Source: Bacteroidales bacterium
GTDB taxonomy: Bacteria; Bacteroidota; Bacteroidia; Bacteroidales; UBA932
DNA: 64,000 bases
Assembly (NCBI GenBank): GCA_017428035.1
Contig: JAFRRR010000087.1
Span: 52,064-116,063 of the forward strand
Direction of reading: 5' to 3'
Shown here: positions 58,414 through 64,000 of the stretch, piece after piece
Position numbering within the stretch: the stretch's first letter is position 1
How the letters are laid out: each line of letters opens with the position of its first letter
Position numbers and translations under genes: made by a program
Notes under the pieces: model-generated
Told to the model about the DNA's origin: nothing
The model's input: the letters and a program-made list of their open reading frames with translations, nothing else
Database searches by the model: none

Positions 58414-58453
58414 GCCCGAAGGGCGACGGCAAGTCCCTTCCCCGAGGGAAGGG
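58414..58453. repeat. Tandem short hairpins between corA and rpsA
   Basis: GCCC-GAA-GGGC (58414-58424) and CCCTTCCC-CGA-GGGAAGGG (58435-58453), followed by ATTTAGGGATGGGGTTA. Both stems are perfect with 3-nt loops. They lie upstream of the rpsA promoter and downstream of corA, so they may stop corA transcripts or be a further small repeat. Confidence 0.55.
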
Positions 58454-58482
58454 ATTTAGGGATGGGGTTACGTTATAAGTAA

Positions 58483-58527
58483 GTTGTAGCGAAGACTGTT
58501 TCGCGGATGCGAAACGTGAGCTACAAC
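58483..58527. repeat. Cruciform palindrome at the end of corA
   Basis: Outer arms GTTGTAGC (58483-58490) and GCTACAAC (58520-58527), and an inner hairpin GTTTCGC-GGAT-GCGAAAC (58498-58515), all perfect. The right outer arm includes the corA stop codon. It could serve as the corA terminator. Confidence 0.55.
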
Positions 58528-59471
58528 ATTTTCCGGCGGCGGAAAATGATGATGACCATACCCACCAGCAGCAGCATCAGCATCATAATCATCAGAAAGT
58601 CCCAAATGCCGCCTATCAAAGGCAGCTGGACGTTCATACCGTAGATGCTGGCCACCAGTGTGGGCGGCATCAGCAGCAGGCTTACCAGCGTAAAGATTTT
58701 CATAATCTTGTTCTGCTCTACGTTGATAAGACCCAGCACGGTATTCTGCAGATACTCGAGACGCTCGAAATTGAAGTCGGTATGGTTAATCAGGGACGAG
58801 ATATCCTTCAGCAGGCCGGAGAGCTTGTCGTTTATCTCGTCTGGAGTCTTCTCGCTCTTGAGCACGCTGGAAATCATACGCTGCTTATCCACGATGTTCT
58901 CGCGAACCATCATAGTGTTTTCCTGCAGCTGGTTGATATCGATAAGGAAATCTTCGTTCACATCCTCGCCCATACTCACGCGGCGGCTGTACTGCTCCAA
59001 CTCCTTGCTCATCAACTCAATCATATCGGCGTCCAAGTCGATTCGGTTGTCCAGGATGCCCATAAGCACGTGAAAACCCGTCGGGTAATAGCGGATGCCG
59101 GCGGTGATGCGCCGCTGGATGTCGGTAAAGCTGCGCAGGGCGGCCTGGCGCACAGAGACTATGGTCTTGCCGCACAGAATGAATGACACCGACTCCATAG
59201 AGTAATTCTCCGGGCCGGGAATCAGGAAGTTGGTGTTGATGAATATGGATGTATCATCCTCGCTGTAACGGGATGAACTCTCGATCTCTTCTGCCTGTGC
59301 GCGGCTCTGCAGGGTGGTGTTCAGATAGCCCTCTACGGCGCGTTTCTCCTCCCCTTCCGGATCGCACAGATCCAGCCACAGCACATTTTCGCGCTGCAGC
59401 GTCTTGAGCATTTCCAGATTGTTGGTGGATTCGAATTTCGATTCCGGGTTCTTGTAAAAAATTTCGATCAT
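58521..59471 (-). CDS. corA: CorA family magnesium/divalent cation transporter
   Basis: A 316-residue pentameric channel for Mg2+ (or Co2+/Ni2+). The cytoplasmic domain fills residues 1-250. Two transmembrane helices lie at the C-terminus (about 258-276 and 288-308), with the signature YGMNV between them in LVASIYGMNVQLPLIGG. It ends in a short basic tail (FRRRKML). The promoter lies inside the end of mntP, about 130 nt upstream, so the mRNA has a long leader holding an inverted repeat (59487-59497 with 59520-59533). mntP, another metal transporter, is the next gene upstream. Confidence 0.95.
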   Translation of the reverse strand: MIEIFYKNPESKFESTNNLEMLKTLQRENVLWLDLCDPEGEEKRAVEGYLNTTLQSRAQAEEIESSSRYSEDDTSIFINTNFLIPGPENYSMESVSFILCGKTIVSVRQAALRSFTDIQRRITAGIRYYPTGFHVLMGILDNRIDLDADMIELMSKELEQYSRRVSMGEDVNEDFLIDINQLQENTMMVRENIVDKQRMISSVLKSEKTPDEINDKLSGLLKDISSLINHTDFNFERLEYLQNTVLGLINVEQNKIMKIFTLVSLLLMPPTLVASIYGMNVQLPLIGGIWDFLMIMMLMLLLVGMVIIIFRRRKML

Positions 59472-59601
59472 GACTCGCCAATAATAAACGGTTGATAACT
59501 GGGGTGATTAACCAACAGATATCAACTACCGTTCTCGGGGCGACGTCTTCACGAATTTTATGTTAAGTACCGAAATCATTTCTGATTTTGAAATTGTCCG
59601 G

Positions 59602-59630
59602 CAAAGGTAGTCTTTTTTTCTAAAAAACAA
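59602..59630 (-). promoter_or_regulatory. Promoter for corA
   Basis: On the minus strand TTG (59630-59628), an 18-nt spacer, then TACCTTTG (59609-59602). The -33 element is made of the last codons of mntP. The leader to the corA ATG would be about 125 nt. Confidence 0.7.
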
Positions 59631-60186
59631 GATGTTCCAGCAAAATCTTGATACCTATGGCTATGAGGATTATGCCGGCAGCGATGCCCGCCTTACGGCC
59701 AAGGACCTTCTCGAAGGCGCGGCCGCCAAGGAGTCCGGCGGCGGCCACGATTGCAGTTACGGCAAAAATCGCGGCGAAGGTGACAACCAGTTTGGCGGCG
59801 CCCAGAGACACCATTGCCAGCGAAATGCCCACCGCAAGGGCGTCTATGCTGGTGGCGATGCCCGCCACAACCAGCGGCCCGAATTTCATAAGGTCGGCCT
59901 TCTCTTCTTCTGCCGGCCGGACAGCCTCAACAATCATCTTGACACCGATAAAAAGCAGCAGGCCGAAGGCTACCCAGTGGTCAAAGGCGGCTATTAGATT
60001 GAAGAACGCCTCTCCAAGTGCCCAGCCGATTATGGTGAAGGCGGCCTGGATAAAGCCCAGCGAAAGATCGATTTTGAGATGGCCGGCCAGCGGCACCCTG
60101 CCATAGGTGGCACCGAACGCCATAGTCACCGCCAGGGTATCGGCGCACAGGCCCAGGGCCAGCAGAAATATCTCTAAATAGGTCAT
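59620..60186 (-). CDS. mntP: Manganese efflux pump MntP family protein
   Basis: A 188-residue inner-membrane protein with six helices in two pseudo-symmetric halves. The first half has LGLCADTLAVTMAFGATYGR and the second GIATSIDALAVGISLAMVS, each with the conserved Asp (CAD, SID) that carries Mn2+ in the family. It starts immediately after the recR stop (stop 60187, start 60186), so it is co-transcribed with recR. No Mn-sensing yybP-type riboswitch was seen upstream, as would be expected in an operon-internal position. Confidence 0.9.
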   Translation of the reverse strand: MTYLEIFLLALGLCADTLAVTMAFGATYGRVPLAGHLKIDLSLGFIQAAFTIIGWALGEAFFNLIAAFDHWVAFGLLLFIGVKMIVEAVRPAEEEKADLMKFGPLVVAGIATSIDALAVGISLAMVSLGAAKLVVTFAAIFAVTAIVAAAGLLGGRAFEKVLGRKAGIAAGIILIAIGIKILLEHLVF

Positions 60187-60801
60187 TTAGATGCTGAACA
60201 ACTGACGGTTGACGATAGCCTTACCCAGGGTGAATTCGTCGGTGTATTCCAAATCGTCGCCAAAGGCCACTCCGCGGGCGATGGTAGAAACTTTCACCGG
60301 AAGAGACGCCAGCTGCCGGTAGATATAGAGCGCGGTGGTCTCCCCCTCCATATCGGTGTCGAGGGCCATAATCACCTCTACTATGCCGTCCCGGCCCACC
60401 CGCTCTGCAAGTGCCTTGATAGGAAGGTCGTCTGGGCCGACGCCGTCCATAGGGGAAATGACTCCGCCCAGCACGTGATACAGCCCGTGGTACTGCCCGG
60501 TGTTCTCTATGCTGAGCACGTCGCGCAGGCTCTCCACTACGCACACTATGCTGCGGTCACGGGAGTTGTCACTGCAGATGGGGCACACCCCTTCGTCGCT
60601 TATCATATTGCACTCGGGGCAGTAGCGGACCTCGGTGCGCATACGCGCTATCGCAGAGGTAAACTTCTCTACATTGGCGGCGGGGGAATGCAGCAGGTGC
60701 AGGGCATAGCGCAGCGCGCTTTTGCGCCCCACGCCAGGCAGGGAGGCTATCTGCTCTACAGCATCTTCCAGCAGTTTGGATCTATAATTTTGCTTGTACA
60801 T
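60187..60801 (-). CDS. recR: Recombination protein RecR
   Basis: A 204-residue RecFOR-pathway protein. Helix-hairpin-helix ASLPGVGRKSALRYALHLL is near residue 18, the four-Cys zinc finger is CPECNMISDEGVCPIC near 57-72, and the Toprim domain follows (VCVVESLRDVLSIE, ALDTDMEGETTALYI). All hallmark residues are kept. Its ATG lies 20 nt inside the MurQ-like gene. Confidence 0.95.
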   Translation of the reverse strand: MYKQNYRSKLLEDAVEQIASLPGVGRKSALRYALHLLHSPAANVEKFTSAIARMRTEVRYCPECNMISDEGVCPICSDNSRDRSIVCVVESLRDVLSIENTGQYHGLYHVLGGVISPMDGVGPDDLPIKALAERVGRDGIVEVIMALDTDMEGETTALYIYRQLASLPVKVSTIARGVAFGDDLEYTDEFTLGKAIVNRQLFSI

Positions 60802-61414
60802 TGTCTAAGTATGCTTTTGCAGCTTTGCGCACCGTGCCGTGTCTCTGGATAAGTTCTATGGCACTCTCTTTGTCCAGCGCGGGCAGTTCTTTCATAAGCG
60901 ATGCGGCGGCGCGCTCCAGGAAACCGTCCCTGGCGGCAGCTTCAGTGGAATTATCACAAAGGCCGGAGGCGTCCAAACCGAGCGTGAGCGCTGCATCCAG
61001 CGCCAGTTGCTGCGCCTGCGCGACCTTGAGGCGGCGGCTTTCCCCGGCACATTCTACCTTAAGGATGACGGCAATTTCGGCTGCCGAAACCGCCGGCGAT
61101 GCCGTTTGGCCACTGATGCAGGCTGTTGCCACCCCACGACGCCGCCAGGTGCGCAATTGCTCTGCCAGGGCAGCGCCTGAACCGCCGTCCAGGGCAATGA
61201 CGATGTCTTTCAACCCTGGTTCATCTGCGTAAACATCTATTTCAGAGGCATATTCGCCTATCACAGGGCTTTTGCCGCCAATCAAGACGATGTGCCCGCC
61301 GGCGCGCAGACAATCCCCCACCCGGCCGGCAAGGCGCCTTAGGACAGGCTCAGCCTGCTCCACGGCATCCAGCACCAGCCTGTTATTGGAGAATATAGTC
61401 TGAAGCAAATCCAC
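60782..61414 (-). CDS. Shortened MurQ-like SIS-domain protein
   Basis: A 210-residue protein with the pattern of N-acetylmuramic acid 6-phosphate etherase (MurQ): GGHIVLIGGKSPVIGEYASE at the first SIS strand, DIVIALDGGSGAALAEQL and VATACISGQTASPAVSAAEI at the sugar-phosphate site, SRRLKVAQAQQLALDAALTL like STRLKAGTAQKLVLNM, and a C-terminal EALLxxxG-like end (ESAIELIQRHGTVRKAAKA). It is about 80 residues shorter than MurQ; the missing middle part carries the two Glu residues used by the etherase, so it is unlikely to be a normal MurQ. It lies exactly next to the BadF-type kinase gene. Confidence 0.6.
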   Translation of the reverse strand: MDLLQTIFSNNRLVLDAVEQAEPVLRRLAGRVGDCLRAGGHIVLIGGKSPVIGEYASEIDVYADEPGLKDIVIALDGGSGAALAEQLRTWRRRGVATACISGQTASPAVSAAEIAVILKVECAGESRRLKVAQAQQLALDAALTLGLDASGLCDNSTEAAARDGFLERAAASLMKELPALDKESAIELIQRHGTVRKAAKAYLDNVQAKL

Positions 61415-62248
61415 TTATTTTCCGGAATGATATCTTACAAGTCCCTCTATAGGCTTGGCACACAGCGGCCCCAACTTGAAGCCGGAGGTCCTGAAAATCT
61501 GATGGATAAAAGGCTGATACGCCTCTGCAACACTGCCCACAAAGCCCACGGGATTGCGGCGGGGGTCGTAGTGCATCACGTTGCGGTCCACAAAGTCCTG
61601 GAGACTCTCCACAATCAGATTCTTCATATACGGATGGTTCTGGTGCTCCCCGATGAAAGTCGAGAAGCTTGCCAGGAAGCGGCTGGGGGCCTCTTCGCGG
61701 TATACTTTGCTCACAATATCGGCATAAGAAAGGTGATAGCGCCTGTCAAACTCGCGCACCAGCGCGTCGGGCACCAGGCCTTTTATGTAGTCGGAAATGA
61801 ACCGTTTGCCCATATTGGCGCCGCTACCCTCATCGCCCAGGATAAAACCGCCCGCCTTGGCCACGGAGGTCATTTCTTTGCCGTCCCAGAAACAACAGTT
61901 GCTGCCGGTGCCCAGTATGCAGGCAATGCCCGGGTTGTCACCAAAAAGGGCACGGCAGGCAGCCAGCATATCGCTTTCCACCGAAACCTGTGCCTTGGGG
62001 AAGACCTCCGCAAAGCACTCCACAAGAGCATCTTTGAGGTCACCGACCACGCCGGCGCCGTAGAACCAGATCTGCTCCACATCGCCGCCCGCCACAGGCA
62101 GTACCTCCTTCTTAAGAATCTGCTTGATTTTGACCGGCTTGAGATACACCGGACTGATGCCTATTGTGGCGACCTCCTTTACGCTGCCGTCACAGAGTAC
62201 ACGCCACTCGGTTTTGGTGGCACCGCTGTCCGCAATAAGTTGTATCAT
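61415..62248 (-). CDS. BadF/BadG-type N-acetylhexosamine kinase
   Basis: A 277-residue ASKHA-fold kinase. The phosphate-1 motif is ADSGATKTEWRVL, with phosphate-2 ACILGTGSNCCFWDG, and GGFILGDEGSGANMGKRF for the sugar/nucleotide site. Bacteroidetes relatives phosphorylate GlcNAc or MurNAc and are often next to murQ (MurK type). Here the neighbour is a shortened MurQ-like protein, supporting a role in amino-sugar or peptidoglycan recycling. Its ATG overlaps the pnuC stop by 4 nt. Confidence 0.85.
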   Translation of the reverse strand: MIQLIADSGATKTEWRVLCDGSVKEVATIGISPVYLKPVKIKQILKKEVLPVAGGDVEQIWFYGAGVVGDLKDALVECFAEVFPKAQVSVESDMLAACRALFGDNPGIACILGTGSNCCFWDGKEMTSVAKAGGFILGDEGSGANMGKRFISDYIKGLVPDALVREFDRRYHLSYADIVSKVYREEAPSRFLASFSTFIGEHQNHPYMKNLIVESLQDFVDRNVMHYDPRRNPVGFVGSVAEAYQPFIHQIFRTSGFKLGPLCAKPIEGLVRYHSGK

Positions 62249-62871
62249 AATACGCTATGGTCTTCTTCCCAGACACCGTTCCTCTTCCAGTTGAAGAAGC
62301 CGATGACGGCTGTGACAACATAAATTGAGAACAAAATTCCCGTGGGAATCATACCCAGTTTGAAATACAATATCGCCGCTATAATGTCGAACACAAACCA
62401 CATCACCCACGATATGATATACCGACGGCCGGTGTAGAATGTGGCCAGAACAGTGTTGGTTGCCAGAAGGGCATCAACCCAAGGCCTCCAGGATGATGAT
62501 TCTGCGCCGGGCACCTTTGCCAGCAGATAATGGAGCAGGAAAAACACCCCCACAGCCAACGCTATGGACACGATTCCCACTTTCCATTCAAACGGGCGGA
62601 TCATTATCTTACCCTCGTTCTCGGTCCCTATCTCCCGCTGCTTGCTGCGGGTCCAGTCTATAAGGCCGTATATGCCGGCACCTATCAGGTACCCCTGGAC
62701 ACCGGCCATAGCATAGAGGCCGTTATGGACATAAACCAACAGGTAGCAGACAGCCGCAACTATCGCCAAATACCACATCAGCGGCTTCTGGAGCACCTGA
62801 AAAATGACATAAGTAAGCGCAACCGCGGCGGCAAACCATTCAAAATATTGGAGAAAAACGTCCCAGTTCAT
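62245..62871 (-). CDS. pnuC: Nicotinamide riboside/mononucleotide transporter PnuC
   Basis: A 208-residue inner-membrane transporter with about seven helices (for example FAAAVALTYVIFQVL, MWYLAIVAAVCYLLVY, GIVSIALAVGVFFLLHYLL). The PnuC signature is present around WRPWVDALLATNTVLATF and YIISWVMWFVFDIIAAILYF, with the conserved Trp residues of the substrate site. A C-terminal SWxxWKR-like end is FFNWKRNGVW. The start at 62871 (MNWDVFLQYFEW) lies below the promoter box; an earlier ATG at 62895 would fall inside it. It heads a run of pnuC, kinase, SIS protein, recR and mntP. Confidence 0.9.
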   Translation of the reverse strand: MNWDVFLQYFEWFAAAVALTYVIFQVLQKPLMWYLAIVAAVCYLLVYVHNGLYAMAGVQGYLIGAGIYGLIDWTRSKQREIGTENEGKIMIRPFEWKVGIVSIALAVGVFFLLHYLLAKVPGAESSSWRPWVDALLATNTVLATFYTGRRYIISWVMWFVFDIIAAILYFKLGMIPTGILFSIYVVTAVIGFFNWKRNGVWEEDHSVL

Positions 62872-62892
62872 TTCATAAAGGATTAATCTTGA

Positions 62893-62900
62893 CAAAGGTA
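62893..62900 (-). promoter_or_regulatory. -7 box for the pnuC operon (TACCTTTG)
   Basis: TACCTTTG on the minus strand, 21 nt before the pnuC ATG and directly after the yjbQ terminator. The -33 region is inside that terminator and has no TTTG. Confidence 0.55.
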
Positions 62901-62901
62901 A

Positions 62902-62940
62902 AAAAAAACGGGGGAAGACACTCTGCCTTCTCCCGTTTTT
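62902..62940 (-). terminator. Terminator after yjbQ
   Basis: AACGGG(G)GAAG at 62908-62917 pairs with CTTCTCCCGTT at 62928-62938 with one bulge; poly-A and poly-T tracts flank both sides. On the minus strand it ends transcripts of yjbQ. Confidence 0.85.
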
Positions 62941-62960
62941 AAAGCGAATGAAGCAACCGC

Positions 62961-63461
62961 TTACTCGCCGAGGATCTTGACTTCAAGGACGCGCTCGCGC
63001 TCGCGAACCTGGTCCCAGTCGATGAAGTATACGAAACCGAAGTCACCCAGAGAAAGCTTGCCTTCGTCAATCATGAGGGTCTCGCTGCGGCCAAAGAAAG
63101 AAGAACGCAGGTGAGCGTCGGTGTTCAGGCTGCCGCGCTCTACCTCACCGGGGTGAGCAAGTGCAAACTCGATATGTTTGGGGCCCGGGTGCAGATACTG
63201 GCCTTCGTAGCGGCAAGTGGGAACGATCTTCTCCATAATGTTGATAAGGTCCTGCTGCAGGAACTCACGGTTGAAATAAGTCACATCGTGAGAGCACTCC
63301 TGAATCATCACAGAGCAAGTGGTGTGGTGAGAATAAAGCACGCAGATACCGTCCTTGATGCCACTCTCGGCAACAATCTTCTTAACCTCTTCGGTTACAT
63401 TGTGGAAATCGGGCATGTGGTCCTTGGACTGAACTGTTACTTTACCTTTGTAGATTTTCAT
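62961..63461 (-). CDS. YjbQ/UPF0047 family protein (secondary thiamine-phosphate synthase-like)
   Basis: A 166-residue YjbQ family protein. Typical segments are VLYSHHTTCSVMIQE, SLNTDAHLRSSFFGRSETLM and the C-terminal FIDWDQVRERERVLEVKI, with His and Asp residues in the positions of the trimer metal/anion site. YjbQ shows weak thiamine-phosphate synthase activity in E. coli, but the physiological role is unknown. Here it is 43 nt after the archaeal-type triose-phosphate isomerase gene, on the same strand, so the two may share a transcript. A strong terminator follows. Confidence 0.88.
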   Translation of the reverse strand: MKIYKGKVTVQSKDHMPDFHNVTEEVKKIVAESGIKDGICVLYSHHTTCSVMIQECSHDVTYFNREFLQQDLINIMEKIVPTCRYEGQYLHPGPKHIEFALAHPGEVERGSLNTDAHLRSSFFGRSETLMIDEGKLSLGDFGFVYFIDWDQVRERERVLEVKILGE

Positions 63462-63504
63462 TTTTGTAGTTTTTAAATGGTTGGTTAATAATATGTTATG
63501 GTAA

Positions 63505-64000
63505 TTATTTCTGATGGGTTTCGTCCCAGGCGCGGCGCACTGCGCTTATCATCTCTTCCATAGCGGCCTCGGGATCTTCTGCCCTCATCACGCCGCTGGT
63601 GGTGCCGGTGGCGTCGGCTCCGGCGCGAATCACATTGTAAACGTCCTGACCGCACTTGATGCCGGCCGCCTGAAGCACCTGGATCTCCGGATTGACCTTT
63701 TTGATGGCGGCGGTGGTGGCCTTTACATACTCCTCGTCGCTGGTGACGCCGGTGCCGATGAGTTCGGATGGCTCGGCCACGATGATGTTGGGATTAAGCA
63801 GCGCCACGGCCTCTGCCTCTTTAAGACTGTCGGCGCAGATGATGCTCACCAGGCCCACCTCGTCGGCACGCTTGACGCTGGCGGCCAGGGCGGCCAGAGT
63901 CACCGGCTTCTCTGCGTGATTGAGCATCACCGCGTGGGCACCGGCGGCCTTCACAGCCTCAGCCAAAATGGAACCCTGCCCCCGCCCCACCGGGATGGGG
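63505..64000 (-). CDS. Triose-phosphate isomerase, archaeal type (5' part beyond window)
   Basis: The C-terminal 165 residues of a TIM-barrel isomerase; the frame is open to the right edge, so the N-terminus is missing and the GTG at 63990 is not the true start. It resembles archaeal triose-phosphate isomerases rather than bacterial TpiA: MLNHAEKPVTLAALAA, then VGLVSIICADSLKEAEAV, NIIVAEPSELIGTGV (the catalytic Glu is in the EPSE segment) and QVLQAAGIKCGQDVYN with GTTSGVMRAEDPEAAMEE at the phosphate-binding end. It may belong to a sugar-degrading pathway rather than to glycolysis. The neighbour downstream is a YjbQ family gene. Confidence 0.82.
   Translation of the reverse strand, partial: PIPVGRGQGSILAEAVKAAGAHAVMLNHAEKPVTLAALAASVKRADEVGLVSIICADSLKEAEAVALLNPNIIVAEPSELIGTGVTSDEEYVKATTAAIKKVNPEIQVLQAAGIKCGQDVYNVIRAGADATGTTSGVMRAEDPEAAMEEMISAVRRAWDETHQK

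Noticed and set aside
1..64000. CRISPR array, toxin-antitoxin, restriction-modification, prophage or conjugative module
   Set aside because: No regularly spaced direct repeats were found, and no integrase, transposase, methylase/endonuclease pair, Cas or relaxase-like protein is present; every long gene has a housekeeping, envelope or glycan-use assignment.

Overview
The window is a stretch of chromosome from a member of the Bacteroidales, probably an uncultured gut or rumen species. The evidence is a SusC/SusD pair with an ECF sigma factor and FecR anti-sigma factor, Bacteroidetes-type promoters (TTTG, about 20 bases, then TAnnTTTG), lineage-specific families (DUF4290, DUF3823, GGGtGRT, GxGYxYP, BACON) and many SPII lipoproteins. 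Coding is dense on both strands with short gaps. No phage, insertion sequence, integrase or CRISPR array is visible.

Layout. 1-6 kb: dnaX (cut by the left edge), an M16 peptidase, an O-methyltransferase, then galM and galK. 6-13.5 kb: tRNA-Gly(CCC), an M23/LysM envelope peptidase, a TPR protein, a SirB1-like protein, rmuC, a lipoprotein and an outer-membrane protein. 13.6-17.8 kb: a 45-residue peptide gene, prfA, tcdA, mazG and an acyl-CoA transferase. 17.9-33 kb: a polysaccharide utilisation locus with a GH88 unsaturated uronyl hydrolase, divergent sigma/FecR genes, SusC, SusD, a DUF3823 lipoprotein, a GxGYxYP protein, a BACON/beta-helix lipoprotein and, on the other strand, a Tat-exported Gfo/Idh/MocA oxidoreductase. 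The GH88 enzyme points to a uronic-acid glycan. 33-40 kb: an unknown protein, an RsmF-like methyltransferase, SRPBCC, pyrE, a NUDIX protein, a NahK-like kinase, and an Fe-S scaffold/GGGtGRT pair. 40-49 kb: DUF4290-ftsK-lolA, rfbD, rimP-nusA-infB. 49-56.4 kb: lpxD-lpxC-lpxA-wbqC, lemA, a glucosaminidase, mltG, a lipoprotein and rnz. 56.4-64 kb: rpsA, corA, mntP, recR, a shortened MurQ-like SIS protein with a BadF-type kinase, pnuC, yjbQ and an archaeal-type triose-phosphate isomerase (cut by the right edge).

The most unusual signal is a set of small palindromic repeats. Family A (at least four copies) has a conserved core of about 36 nt held between inverted arms whose sequence differs at every locus but still pairs. 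Family B (two copies) is a roughly 75-100 nt palindrome with GCCTGAAAG/CTTTCAGGC ends. Three intergenic copies lie between convergent genes. Others lie inside reading frames without breaking them: two family-A copies in the RsmF-like gene and one family-B copy in the essential gene lpxC. This recalls the Rickettsia palindromic elements that add peptide segments to proteins. The RsmF-like protein has also lost the motif VI cysteine that is normally the nucleophile.

Other points worth attention are an LpxC without the FabZ fusion usual in this phylum, three genes whose promoter -7 box lies 4-7 nt from the start codon (candidate leaderless mRNAs), a 5'-terminal hairpin on the rpsA mRNA, and a symmetric palindrome midway between the divergent sigma and FecR genes.
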